From Pseudomonadota bacterium (lineage in GTDB: Bacteria > Tectomicrobia > Entotheonellia > Entotheonellales > Entotheonellaceae): a DNA stretch of 64,000 nt. Below are positions 10,244 to 20,969 of the stretch, one piece after another. Within the stretch, counting starts at the first letter, position 1; each line of letters starts with the position of its first letter. The position numbers and the translations under genes were made by a program. The notes beneath the pieces were generated by a model. That model did no database searches. It had not been told where the DNA came from and was given only the letters and a program-made list of their open reading frames with translations. The stretch is from positions 16,304 to 80,303 of the forward strand of contig SXND01000083.1 in the NCBI GenBank assembly GCA_005777235.1, in the 5' to 3' direction.

Positions 10244-10302
10244 GCCTCGCCTGTGAGGCACGGCAGGGGGAGCGGCCTCCCCCTGGACGCCCGTCGAACA
10301 CG

Positions 10303-13197
10303 TTAGCGACGCCCCACCTGCTCGCGCTGCTGCGGCGCCACCGCGTCCCACAGCACTTCCACCAGATGGCGCGCCTGCCGCCCAGTCGCATGCTGAATCT
10401 GCTGCCGGCAGGAAATCCCATCCGCCACAATTTCGACCGTGCTTGCCGCCCCCTGCACCGCCGGGAAGAGACGCTGCTGGCCGATTTGCATGGAAATCTC
10501 GTAGTGCTCCGCTTCATAGCCGAACGAACCAGCCATGCCGCAGCATCCCGACGGAATCTCCTGCACGGTGTAGCCTGTAGGCAGGCGTAAGACCTCCAGC
10601 GTAGGGGAGATGCCTACCAGGGCTTTTTGATGACAGTGGCCGTGCACTAAGATCTGCTTCGGCGCGCTGGTAAACTCCAGATCCAGCTCGCCGCGCTGGT
10701 GTAATTGCTGCAAAAACTCGTCAATAGTGCACACCTGTTGCGCCACCAGCGTGGCATCGGCTCCAGGCACGAGATCGAGATAGTCTTCGCGCAGTGTCAG
10801 GATACAACTGGGCTCAATCCCGACAATCGGCACACTGCGGCGCGCATAGGGCAGCAGCGTCTGGATATTGTGCCGGGCAAAGGCGCGCCCTTGCTCGATC
10901 TGGCCCTTGGACACCGCCGGACGACCACAACACTGGCGATCCACCAGCACGACCTCAAAACCGGCGGCTTCGAGCAAGTGCGTCGCAGCCTGGCCAACTT
11001 CCGGGTAGTTGTACTCCAGGAACGTATCGTGAAACAGCACCACCTCCCCGCGTGTGGCGGGCTGCATGCGGCGTGGACGCTGGGTAAACCAGGCGCTAAA
11101 CGTCTGCCGGGCAAAGGCCGGCAAGGTGCGCTGCGGCGCAATGCCAAGGCGCGCCTGGGCCCATTTGCCGAGCGGGCTGCGCGCCAACCAGTTCGACAGC
11201 GGGGCGACCATCTGGCCAAAGCGACTCAGCGTGCCAATATGCGCAAACAGCTTGGCGCGCAGTGGTGTGCCGTGCTTGGCGTAATAATGGCTGAGAAATT
11301 CGTACTTGAGCTTGGCCATGTCCACATTGGAAGGACATTCGGTTTTACACGCCTTGCATTCGAGGCACAGGTCGAGCACATCGTGCAGGCCCTTGCCGGT
11401 GAACTCGTCCTCGGGTACGCGCCCGGCTAAAATGGCCCGCAGCGCATTCGCCCGACCACGCGTGGAATGCTGCTCATCGCGCGTCGCCATGTACGATGGA
11501 CACATGGTAGCGCCGGTGAGCTTGCGGCACTCGCCGTTGCCGTTACACATGTCGATGGCCGTCTCAAAACCACCCTCACGGCTGAAGTCGAGATGCGTAT
11601 GCACGTGAATCGGCTTATAGGTTGCCCCATGACGTAGATTTTCACGTGGTGAAGGGCCGTCTACCACTTTGCCGGGATTCATGCGGTTGTCGGGGTCAAA
11701 GGCGTGCTTCACGTCTTTGAAGGCTTTGTAGAGCACTGGGCCAAAGTGCTTTTCGTTGAGCCAACTGCGCGCTAAGCCATCACCGTGCTCGCCGCTCATA
11801 CAGCCGCCGTACTCGATGACCAGGTCACTGATCTCATGCATCATGGCCATCATCTTATCGACTTCGGCCGGTTCTTTGAGATTGATCCCGGGTCGGATAT
11901 GCATACAGCCAACGCTGGCATGGCCGTAATAGCCCGCGGTGGTATCATGCGAGGCAACAATCTCCCGAAAACGCCGCAGGAAGTCCGGGAGCTTGGCCGG
12001 ATCAACGGCGGTATCTTCGACAAAGGCAATGGGCTTGCGATCATCGCGGCGGCTCATGAGCAGGCCGAGGCCAGCCTTACGCACTTTCCAGACATTGGCT
12101 TGCGCCGCGGTGGTGAGCGCCTGGGTATAGGCATAGCCCCATTTTTCGCGGCGCAGTTGCGCTTCGAGCTTTTGCACCTTGTCGGCGGCTTCTTCGGCGG
12201 AGTCGCCGTAAAATTCTACCACCAGCAGCGCGTCCGGCTGTCCCTCGACAAAGGGCATACTCCCGGAAAATTCTTTGGAGGCGCGGGCTGCCTCAATAAT
12301 CTGGCGGTCGATCATTTCAATGGCTGACGGTTCCGAGGGCAGCATGGCGTTGGTGGCTTCGACGGCGGCAATCATGTCGTCAAAATGCACGGCGAGCACG
12401 GAGGTGGCTTTGGGCATGGGCATAATGCGCATCTTGGCTGCCACGACCGCGGCCAGGGTGCCCTCGGAGCCGACGATCATTTTGGCGATGTTGAACGGCC
12501 CCGCGCCGAGAAACTCGTCCAGGTTATAGCCGCTCACCCGCCGCAGGATTTTCGGATAACGCTCTGCGATGGCCTCTTTATTGTCACGCGCCAGGTGCAC
12601 CACCTCGCGGTAGATCTGCGCTTCCAGCGTTTGCCCGCGCATCTTCTGTTCCAGCATGCTGTGATCCACCGGCTTGAACAGCACCCGACTGCCGTCGGAG
12701 AGCACGGCGTCAACTTCCAGCACGTGATCGATGGTCTTGCCATAGATCACCGAGCGCGCCCCGGCGGAGTTGTTGCCGATCATGCCGCCAATAGTGGCGC
12801 GGCTGCTGGTCGAGGTGTCGGGACCAAATAAAAAGCCGTGCGGCCGCAGATAGGCGTTGAACTGATCCTGCACCACACCAGGCTGCACCCAGGCCCAGTG
12901 CTCTGCGGTGTTGAGATTGGAGATGTCGTGCATATAGTTCGACATATCCATGATGATGGCTTTGCCGATGGTCTGTCCAGCCAGCCCGGTGCCGCCGCCA
13001 CGTGGGAGGACGGGCACGCCGTGCTGGCGGGCCACTTCCAACGTAGCCACCACGTCATCGGCATGGCGCGGAATCACCACCCCGAGGGGCTCAATCTGAT
13101 AAATACTGGCATCTGTGCTGTACAGCATCCGACTAAAGGCGTCGAAGCGGACTTCACCGGCAATACGCTTCTGCAGACTTTGCAGCAGGCCATCCAT
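10303..13197 (-). CDS. FAD-binding / Fe-S oxidoreductase fusion (D-lactate or glycolate dehydrogenase type, YdiJ-like)
   Basis: PRGGGTGLAGQTIG FAD domain, CLECKACKTECPSNVDMAKLK Fe-S motif, C-terminal CCGMAGSFGYE cysteine-rich domain. Confidence 0.9.
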   Translation of the reverse strand: MDGLLQSLQKRIAGEVRFDAFSRMLYSTDASIYQIEPLGVVIPRHADDVVATLEVARQHGVPVLPRGGGTGLAGQTIGKAIIMDMSNYMHDISNLNTAEHWAWVQPGVVQDQFNAYLRPHGFLFGPDTSTSSRATIGGMIGNNSAGARSVIYGKTIDHVLEVDAVLSDGSRVLFKPVDHSMLEQKMRGQTLEAQIYREVVHLARDNKEAIAERYPKILRRVSGYNLDEFLGAGPFNIAKMIVGSEGTLAAVVAAKMRIMPMPKATSVLAVHFDDMIAAVEATNAMLPSEPSAIEMIDRQIIEAARASKEFSGSMPFVEGQPDALLVVEFYGDSAEEAADKVQKLEAQLRREKWGYAYTQALTTAAQANVWKVRKAGLGLLMSRRDDRKPIAFVEDTAVDPAKLPDFLRRFREIVASHDTTAGYYGHASVGCMHIRPGINLKEPAEVDKMMAMMHEISDLVIEYGGCMSGEHGDGLARSWLNEKHFGPVLYKAFKDVKHAFDPDNRMNPGKVVDGPSPRENLRHGATYKPIHVHTHLDFSREGGFETAIDMCNGNGECRKLTGATMCPSYMATRDEQHSTRGRANALRAILAGRVPEDEFTGKGLHDVLDLCLECKACKTECPSNVDMAKLKYEFLSHYYAKHGTPLRAKLFAHIGTLSRFGQMVAPLSNWLARSPLGKWAQARLGIAPQRTLPAFARQTFSAWFTQRPRRMQPATRGEVVLFHDTFLEYNYPEVGQAATHLLEAAGFEVVLVDRQCCGRPAVSKGQIEQGRAFARHNIQTLLPYARRSVPIVGIEPSCILTLREDYLDLVPGADATLVAQQVCTIDEFLQQLHQRGELDLEFTSAPKQILVHGHCHQKALVGISPTLEVLRLPTGYTVQEIPSGCCGMAGSFGYEAEHYEISMQIGQQRLFPAVQGAASTVEIVADGISCRQQIQHATGRQARHLVEVLWDAVAPQQREQVGRR

Positions 13198-13338
13198 AGC
13201 TCAACTCCACACATTCCGCAACCATTGTTCACCCCCTCGCCACGTGGGAGAGGGCCTAGAGGGCGACTCCTGCTATCGCTTGCGAGAGAGTGCAGGGGGA
13301 GATGTCTGTTGCAGAGAAACCCCTCAACCCCCCCTCTG

Positions 13339-13409
13339 CGCGGGCACGGCCCGCTCCTACAGTATACAGAGCGTCTGCGGTCTCCCTGTAGGAGCGGGCC
13401 GTGCCCGCG
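13339..13409. repeat. REP-like inverted repeat
   Basis: Perfect 24-bp arms CGCGGGCACGGCCCGCTCCTACAG ... CTGTAGGAGCGGGCCGTGCCCGCG. Confidence 0.85.
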
Positions 13410-13491
13410 AGGTCTCCGCTGGCGTAGAACTGACGCGACAGACATCGAGCCATATGCCGGGCATGATAGCGCCGTTGGCGCCGAGGGTCAA

Positions 13492-14700
13492 TCACCGCGG
13501 CTCTGCCGGGCCTGCCAACCAGGAGGCTGCCAGGCTGGCCGCAGCGGCGTAGACCAGGCGCACGGGCACGCCCTGCTCGCGGGCCAGACGTTTGCAGGCG
13601 TCGTACTCGGGCGCCGCCTGCACGATGCGGCCTTCTAACACGCCACATTTGACCGGGACGCTGCCATAGTGCGTCTCTACCGGTCGGTGGAAGCGGTCGA
13701 GCTTATGGCGCCAGACTTCATGCACGCGCACCCCAAAGGTTGAGGTCTCCTGGAGCATGGCCTGGGCCAGACGTGACACCGCTGGCAGCGGGGCGAGCAC
13801 CGTCAAGGTGGTAGCCGGGCGATTCTTTTTCATGTACAACGGGGTTAGCGTCACATCCAGCGCCCCGTGGGCAAACAGACGCTCGGCAATACTTTCATAG
13901 AACTCGGGATTCATGTCGTCGATGTTGGCTTCCATCACCGCAATGCGTTCTGCCGCTGCTGGACCAACGGTGTCGCCGAGCAGCACTTGCAGATGGCGCG
14001 GCGCTGTGGTAGGAGCACCGACCTCCTGCCCATAGCCCGCGCCCACCAGGGTCATGTCTGGCGGCGGTCCAAAGTGGCTGGCGAAGGCGGTGAGCAGCGC
14101 CGCCCCCGCTACCGTGGTACGTTCCTCATGTGGCGGCACGCCGGTGCTGTAAATGGGCACACCACGGCACAGGGCGGCGGTGTAAGGATGCGGCACTGGC
14201 CGCCGCCCTGCCGCGTCGTCGATCCAGCCAGTCCCCAGCGGCACGGGGGCCGCCACGAGCTGGTCGATGGCCAGTTCGTCGAGCGCACAGGCCACGGCGC
14301 TGCCCAGGTAGAGAATTTCCGGTAGCCACGGCGAAGACATGGCCTCGACGCTGGCAGGCTCTCTCCCATGCGCATAGGCCACAGCGTTGGTGAAGTGTTC
14401 CAACATGTGTAGGACGCGCTGTTGCAGCGATGTGGGTGCTGTGCTGGCCAGGAGGCGGCGGAAGAGGTCGTGCGCACCACCCTGGGACATTGTCCAAGCC
14501 CTCTCCGGGGGCGTCCAGGTGACCTGCGTTGCCGTCATCTCCTTGTCTGGGACCGGTGTGCCGTTCAGCTCCACTGGCGGCAGCTGCAAGAGCTGCCAGC
14601 TTGCCACGATCTTGGCGGGCGAGGCGCCCAGTGCGAGCAACGCCCCCAGGAACAACGGGGCGGTGATGCCGTCGTAGCCATGGACATACGCGATACGCAT
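13492..14700 (-). CDS. larC: Nickel pincer cofactor biosynthesis protein LarC
   Basis: MEANIDDMNPEFYESIAERLFAHGALDVTLTPLYMKKNRPATTLTVL is LarC-typical; start set to ATG at 14700. Confidence 0.85.
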   Translation of the reverse strand: MRIAYVHGYDGITAPLFLGALLALGASPAKIVASWQLLQLPPVELNGTPVPDKEMTATQVTWTPPERAWTMSQGGAHDLFRRLLASTAPTSLQQRVLHMLEHFTNAVAYAHGREPASVEAMSSPWLPEILYLGSAVACALDELAIDQLVAAPVPLGTGWIDDAAGRRPVPHPYTAALCRGVPIYSTGVPPHEERTTVAGAALLTAFASHFGPPPDMTLVGAGYGQEVGAPTTAPRHLQVLLGDTVGPAAAERIAVMEANIDDMNPEFYESIAERLFAHGALDVTLTPLYMKKNRPATTLTVLAPLPAVSRLAQAMLQETSTFGVRVHEVWRHKLDRFHRPVETHYGSVPVKCGVLEGRIVQAAPEYDACKRLAREQGVPVRLVYAAAASLAASWLAGPAEPR

Positions 14701-14792
14701 CCTTGCCTCTCCTTCAGAGTCCACACGGCGCATGCTGCGGGCAGTTTGTCTTTTTGACAGACTCCCCACCGTAAACGGCGGGGAGTCTGGGA

Positions 14793-15376
14793 TCAACAAT
14801 CAACGCCAGCCGAGGCTTGGCTAACATGATTTCCCCCATGAGCAGATGCCCCTTCTCGGAAAATGTTGACCGCAGCGTTGGGGTCTCGCTGATGGGTTAT
14901 CCCACAATCGGGGCATATCCACACGCGGTCTCGCAGAGTGATCGCCTGGTTGACGCAGCCGCAAGCCGAGCACAGCTTCGTGGACGGAAACCACTTCCCA
15001 ATGTGCTGGACAATCGTGCCTGTTGTGCTGGCGACAGAGTGCAACGTCTCAACAAACGTGGCAAAGCCCAGGGCAGACACCTTGCGTCCCCACAGGGCTT
15101 TCATGCCAGACAGGCTGAGCGTCTCCAGGGCGATGACGTCGTAGGTTTTACAGAGTGCGTGCGCCAATTCCCCATGAAACGCCTGCCGTTGATTGGCGAT
15201 GGGCGTATGCACACGGGCAAGGTTCGCCAACGCGGGCTTGCGGTTGTGAGCACCTTTCTTCTTGCCGGCAAGCCGACGATTGACCTGGGCGAGCGCGTTG
15301 AGACTGTGCTGGAGCGGCTGTGGCGCCTGGTGTGCTGTGCCATCGCTGCCGGTGAGATAGGTCGTCAACCCACCGG
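14793..15376 (-). pseudogene. TnpB, C-terminal half (exon after group II intron)
   Basis: LTTYLTGSDGTAHQAPQ...GKKKGAHNR..., VIALETLSLSGM, CSACGCVNQ...WICPDCG...RDPNAAVNI. Confidence 0.8.
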
Positions 15377-17740
15377 GTAGCCGGAGGGTGTTACCACCCT
15401 CCAGCCCCCTAAGAACCGGACATGAGAGTTGCCCCTCATCCGGCTCAAGCCCTTGGCCGTTGTTGCCCGTCCTTTTGATGGCGTTGCCGATGGCACCAGG
15501 GGTGTACAAGGCGTTTGTGACTGGGTTCATCTGTTCCGCCTTGGCTTGTGAGGATGATATGGTCCGTCTCTATGGCTTCTCCTGCTCTAAACTGGATGTG
15601 ACACAGGGCGCACCGATATTCCTGTTGCTGGAGCAGCCTCAGCCGCTGTTGCTCGTAGGTTGCCCTTCCCACGTGTCGCTTCTTGCGCTCTACCCAGTAC
15701 TGGCGCAGGGCTGGGTCCTAAGGCGAACTTTTTCCTTGGACCTTGATGACGCGGGTGAGTGGGGTTGCATCAGGCTGCACCACTGCCGCCTTTCCCTCGA
15801 AGAATGTCCAGGAGCCATCGTCCCGAACGTCGCGTGCTTTCCCCCAGTGTTTCCCTTGGTTCGGGTGTCGGCGTGTCGCCCAATTCCCGAGCATGTGCCC
15901 TTGTACATGTCGAGCTTTGTGGCAGCCGTGTTTGGCGACACTGTGCCGGTAAGAATGCGCCCAACCCCGGAGAACGGGATGGCGTTTTTTGATTACCTGC
16001 CCCGCAGGGGCCTGCTGATGTGCGTCCAGGGAGGATCGTCTACCCCTCACGTGTGTGAGGACCTTTGCCTTGTGTGGGACGGTCAGCCGTTTGCCCTGTT
16101 GCCCGCATTGCCTGAGGTGCAACCCAAGGAAGTTCAACCCGTCTTTGAGGTGCACTCTCCGGGTTTTGGCTTCGTTCCGTGCCAGTCCTCGTGCCTTGAG
16201 GAACGTTTCTCCCCGTGGTCTGGCCTAGGTTTCCCATACTGCCCGTGTAGGAGCCGTGATCACCAAGTCGTCGGCCTATCGCATACTGGCTCTGCCTGTG
16301 TTGAGTCCTCTGCGATGGACGGGGGATGTGGGTCGCCCCTCCGCGTATGCTGCGTCGAACACCCTTTCCATCCCCTCCAGTGCCCCATGCGCCAGCCCTG
16401 GGGACATGACCCCGCCTTGTGGCGTGCCCGTGTCCGTGGGCGAGACGAAGCCGACGTCGACTCCTCCTGCTTTGAGCCACTGGCGCAACGTGGTGGTGCA
16501 TACGGGCACATGGGCCACCAAAGGGTTATGGTCAATGTGGTCAAAGCCGCCGCTCATCTCCGCGTCGAGCACCCCTGGACGACCGTCCTGACGACTCGTC
16601 GCCTTGAACATGGCCTCCATCGCCTCCCTCGTGCCGCGCCCTGGTCGCAAGCCAGAGGAGTTTGCTGCACAGCGTGCCTCCCCTTCTGGCTCCAGAGCCG
16701 CCTTGCCGATGGCCTGCATGACCCGGTCCTTGCCGGTCGGTATGCCCAAGGGTCTGTGTTTCCCGTGGTCTTGCGGGATGTCCACCCGTCTGACAGGTTG
16801 GGGTGTATACCCTTGCAGGCTCAGGTCCTCTTGCAACACCTTCCCGCGGGCTTCGGGAGTGTCGTACACCCCTCCATCCATCCCTGCCGTGTGTCTGCCC
16901 TGGTTTTCCTGGGTCATACGTCGGATCGCCAGGAGTGTGTTGGACGGAGCTCGCACAAGCACCTGCTGGAGATTTTTCCCTTTTCTCCCTGCTTGGTTCC
17001 TCGTGGCGCGGTAGAGACGTTCTTGCACGCGTCGTACATTCCCTTCCCCCTTGTGCCATTGGATGTCCGCCCATGTGGTGTAGGGGTGTTCTTTGGTCCG
17101 TTCCGTGAACATCCCTGTCGAACATCTCCAAGGATGCGGACGTTGCTTGCGTGCTCTCTCGTAAGGCCCCAACGGCAGTCTGCACCCTTTCGGGTGGGGT
17201 ATCCCCACCTGTGTGGCCCTATCCGTCCTGCTACCGAACGGCGTTCGCTTTTTCCGTCATCTTCTCCCCTCTGTTCCATCCCCCTTCCTTGCGGTCAGGC
17301 TCCCACGTCTGTGGGGAGCAGAGGGCTTACCCAGTTGTCGGTGCAGGAGCATGTGGCTCGGCTCGGTTGGCGTCTGTTCCCCGGTGAGCCTTCTTGGATG
17401 TCGTCGCCCCCGCTTTCGTTGAGACGATCCTGCTCACCCATCATGTTGGTTCTGGCCTGTCAGCCTCTTTGGCCCTGGAGGCTTCACGAGGTTTTCGCAT
17501 GACTCTTCCCTTGCGTTCACCCTTACCGTCCTTCCCTCGTCCCCCTCCGCGTCGAGGCTGGCAGAGGTCAGGCCCTTGTTCCCAGAGCTTCGTACCTCAG
17601 ATTACTCGTCAGCACGTCTGGGGAGGGACACCCGGACATCGCGGGGCTCGCAGTGGTTCCTCGCCTCCTTCTTCGATACTCCTTCATCGACCTTATGAGG
17701 CTTTACAAGGGTACGCTTGTTTCACCTCCTGGTCGCAAAC
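15377..17740 (-). mobile_element. Group II intron with degraded RT-maturase-HNH ORF
   Basis: Domain V-like 34-nt hairpin GAGCCGGATGAGGGGCAACTCTCATGTCCGGTTC (15413-15446, minus strand), DVI-like stem after it, RT/X/HNH fragments in different frames; boundaries approximate. Confidence 0.8.
15445..17208 (-). pseudogene. Group II intron RT-maturase with HNH domain, frameshifted
   Basis: 16276-17208: GIPTGKDRVMQ, DAEMSGGFDHIDH, GTPQGGVMSP. 15718-16155: maturase-like HMLGNWATRRHPNQGKHWGKARDV. 15445-15672: HNH YRCALCHIQFRAGEAIETDHIILTSQGG. Confidence 0.8.
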
Positions 17741-18320
17741 AGGCAAAGCCTGCGCTGTGACCTGTCATGACTCGGTAGATGGGTTGTTGGTCATCAAGGA
17801 TGCACGAGAAATACACGTACACATCGCCAAGGGGATCACGCTTGATAGTGACCGTTTTGATGGTGCCGTCAATCTCCTGAGACTTGGCGAATCTGTAGAG
17901 GGTGGCGCCGATCTTCAGGCGATTACCGTCGCGCAGCTTCCAGCCCGCTTGCGACAGCGTGAAGGACTTGGCGTTGCGGACCTTGCGAAAGGTCGGCGGC
18001 CCGACACGGCGCGTGATCTTCCCCGCTTGGCGCGCTTTCACGTGCGCAAAGAACGCCTTGGAGCCCTTGTCGATGCGTGCGGCAATGCCTTGGATGGCGT
18101 GGGAGCCCAGCTGCGTCCACCAGGCGTATTTGGGCAGCTTCTTCAGCTTGGTGAGGTGATTGTTGAGCGTAAAACACGACAAAGACTTCTTGTACAAACG
18201 GTCGTAGCGTCGATGCAGCGCGATGCAGGGGTTGTGGATCGCACCGCCGACGTGGATCTGGCGATGCAGCTTCCCGTTGCGCTTCCTGCGATAGAGTTTG
18301 TACTTGAACGTCTTGGGCAT
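17741..18320 (-). pseudogene. TnpB, N-terminal half (exon before group II intron)
   Basis: MPKTFKYKLYRRKRNGKLHRQIHVGGAIHNPCIALHRRYDRLYKK...YVYFSCILDD...; collinear with the C-half at 14793-15376. Confidence 0.78.
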
Positions 18321-18323
18321 GGC

Positions 18324-18470
18324 TACTGCACACCCTCACGCTTGGCTTGTTCACGGATGATGGTTTCGAGCTTAGCAGACATGCCGATACCAGACTTGTC
18401 AGCAAGTGCCCATAGCAAGCGTTTGGCTTTACGGGTGAGTGTCATGCTGGTAGAGAGTTTCTTTTCCATA
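18324..18470 (-). CDS. Small (48 aa) ribbon-helix-helix-like protein upstream of tnpB
   Basis: Minus-strand reading MEKKLSTSMTLTRKAKRLLWALADKSGIGMSAKLETIIREQAKREGVQ*, stop 2 nt before tnpB ATG; homologous to the ORF at 40482. Confidence 0.65.
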
Positions 18471-18664
18471 CCGTTGTTCTACCATGAGATACGGTAGAAT
18501 GCAATGGTGCACGCTTTTATGCTGACTTATGCCAGCACTAGGAATTGCCCAGAAGACTGGGCAAGCGCCTTATATCCCCGGCCTGAACGCCGGGGTTTTA
18601 CGGCGCCTTTGATAATAGCGGGGTCATACCGTTTGTCGTCTCTTAATCCGACTACCTGGGAGCA

Positions 18665-19900
18665 GTGCTGATGCGTGTGCAGACGATGCGAACTGTCGAT
18701 TATTTTGTGGGTATCCCGTTGTGTTGGTGCGCGTCGCTGCTCCAGCGCGTGCTCAACCTGTTCCACAGTGTACACGACACGCCACCGCAGCACGTGTTAT
18801 TCATTGAGCTGTCGGAAATGGGCAGCACCATTTTAGCAGAGCCCGCCATGCAGAAACTGCAACACGCAACGGGAGCCACGCTGTATTTCTTAATTTTTGC
18901 CCGCTGTCAGGACAGTCTGAAACTTTTGCATACGATTCCCGAGCACCGGGTGTGCACCCTGCGCGACACCAACGTGTGGACACTGGCGGTGGATGTAGTG
19001 CGCTATGTGCTGTGGACGAGGCGACATGGGATCGATACGGTCATTGACTTGGAGCTGTTTTCGCGTTTTACGGCGTTGCTGACCTTTCTCGCCGGCGCGC
19101 CTCATCGGGTCGGGTTTTATGCCTATCATCACGAAGGCCTCTATCGGGGGACACTGCTCACGCATCAGGTGAGCTACAATCCCCACATCCACATCGCCAA
19201 GAACTTTCTGGCCCTGGTGGCGGCCCTCCTCTCAGCCACTCGGGAAGTACCGTACACCAAAATCTCGATCCGCGACGACGATATACGTATCCGTCAACGA
19301 CAGTTTACGTTGGCTGAACAACAGCACATGCACACCCGTCTACGGCATTATTACCCAGCCTATCATCCTGATGATCATGACCTGGTGTTGATCAACCCCA
19401 ACGCCAGCGAATTCCTGCCGCAGCGCCGCTGGATGCCAGACAACTACGTTGCCCTTATCCAGCAGATCCTGCGCCAACATCCCCGCGTGCTGATCGTGAT
19501 CACTGGCTCCCCGAGTGAACGGGATGAGGCGGAGGTGATGACCCAGCACGTGGCACATGAACGCTGCATCAATTTTGCCGGAGCCGTGCCTCTGATTGAA
19601 TTGCCCGTACTGTATAGCATTTCCCAGTGTATGATCACCAATGATTCGGGGCCAGCGCACTTCGCCAGCATCACCGCCATGCCAACGTTTGTATTTTTCG
19701 GTCCCGAGACGCCCGCCCTCTACGGTCCGCTTGGCCACACCACACCCATCTATGCTGGCCTGGCGTGCTCGCCGTGCGTCGCGGCGACGAACCACCGCAA
19801 GACGCCCTGCCGCGATAATGTCTGTCTCCAGGTCATTGACCCGGCACAGGTGTACGCACTCGTCAAACCGACCCTGGACCGCAGAGGGGTCCACGCCTGA
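18665..19900 (+). CDS. Glycosyltransferase family 9 (heptosyltransferase-like)
   Basis: VLFIELSEMGSTILAEP, INPNASEFLPQRRWMPDNYVALI, ITNDSGPAHFASITAMPTFVFFGPETPALYGPLG. Confidence 0.85.
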   Translation: MLMRVQTMRTVDYFVGIPLCWCASLLQRVLNLFHSVHDTPPQHVLFIELSEMGSTILAEPAMQKLQHATGATLYFLIFARCQDSLKLLHTIPEHRVCTLRDTNVWTLAVDVVRYVLWTRRHGIDTVIDLELFSRFTALLTFLAGAPHRVGFYAYHHEGLYRGTLLTHQVSYNPHIHIAKNFLALVAALLSATREVPYTKISIRDDDIRIRQRQFTLAEQQHMHTRLRHYYPAYHPDDHDLVLINPNASEFLPQRRWMPDNYVALIQQILRQHPRVLIVITGSPSERDEAEVMTQHVAHERCINFAGAVPLIELPVLYSISQCMITNDSGPAHFASITAMPTFVFFGPETPALYGPLGHTTPIYAGLACSPCVAATNHRKTPCRDNVCLQVIDPAQVYALVKPTLDRRGVHA

Positions 19901-20444
19901 CGTGTAGTGGTATACATGCGTGCTGGGTGCAGGCGTTCCGTACGCACAGCGGTGCAGGGTGTGCGAAGGCTCAGGTGCTGTGCCATGGCTATCGAGCACA
20001 TACAACGCATTACTGTTACTGTTACCAGTGGGCTCTACGTCTCGGGCACGCCGATGACAACGCGGGGTGGTGGGCGGGCATCCTCCACGGCATGCACCAG
20101 AGGCAGGAAACCTATGTGTCCCCGCAGACCATCCGCGCCCCGGGGTTTCTGGCATTCTCTGGCGCGTTGGCCTGCAAAAGCCTGCTGATGCTGGCGTCTA
20201 CAGGTCTGCGCGCAGGATCGAGGGACGGCTGCTCGGGGAACGCGTGAATAGACTGTGCCGCCCGCCACGGGCGGAAGCCTTCCGAGGCTGGAGCGCGAGG
20301 ACGGCGCCCTTCCTGCCGCACAGCGCTGCCCAGCGGGGGTGTATGTGGGGGCTCGGCCCCTGCATGAGCAAGCGGGGATCGCACGGCTGTTGCAGCCGTG
20401 GACGTCCTTACTCCATCGGCAGGGTCTATCTCCCGAGGGCCCTG

Positions 20445-20876
20445 CTAGCCGATCTCGGCGACCAATTGTTCCACCTGGCGTTGCACTTGGCGAAAGATGT
20501 CGTAGGCAAAAGCCTCTGTGCGGTCTGCGGCGTCTGGGATATCCCAAAACATCACCTTGCCATGTTCCTGCAGGTAGTGCGGCCACCGCTCCTTCTCTGC
20601 GATGACGATGACCAGATCCGCCGTATCGAGCATTGCAGGGTTGAGCTGTTGTCTTTCTTTCTCTGCGATGTCTATCCCGAGTTCTCGTCTGAGGTACGTC
20701 ACAGAGCGTTGGATGGGCAGGTCTTTGAGTTTTTTGCTGGGGAGTTTTTCCTGTGCGACCAGCGCATTGACGGCGATGCCAGCACTCGCAGAGTCATGCC
20801 GGGATAGGGTACTGAAATAGGTTTGTGCTACCTGACTTCTCCCGATATTGCCATAACACACAAAGAGCAATTGCAT
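20445..20876 (-). CDS. Low-molecular-weight protein-tyrosine phosphatase-like
   Basis: N-terminal CX5R loop MQLLFVCYGNIGRSQVAQ; start set to ATG at 20876. Confidence 0.7.
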   Translation of the reverse strand: MQLLFVCYGNIGRSQVAQTYFSTLSRHDSASAGIAVNALVAQEKLPSKKLKDLPIQRSVTYLRRELGIDIAEKERQQLNPAMLDTADLVIVIAEKERWPHYLQEHGKVMFWDIPDAADRTEAFAYDIFRQVQRQVEQLVAEIG

Positions 20877-20969
20877 AATAATATCACCCCATTGAGGCAC
20901 TTAGCTGTGCCTTCATGACGCCTAACCATAGGAAGACGGCTCGATTCCATGGCAGCCTTAGGGAATGTT

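Larger units (their letters stand above)
14754..18600 (-). mobile_element. IS200/IS605-like element (RHH-like ORF + tnpB), interrupted by a group II intron
   Basis: End hairpins CAGACTCCCC...GGGGAGTCTG followed by GTCAA (right end) and AACCCCGGCGTTCAGGCCGGGG (left end); TnpB halves inside. Confidence 0.75.

Noticed and set aside
15388-17502. 704-aa + strand ORF
   Set aside because: It is the antisense of the group II intron; composition is Cys/Pro/Ser-rich with no recognisable domain, while minus-strand fragments match RT, maturase and HNH motifs.
19907-20440. Several overlapping ORFs between the GT9 gene and the phosphatase gene
   Set aside because: No recognisable protein; frames and composition look non-coding.
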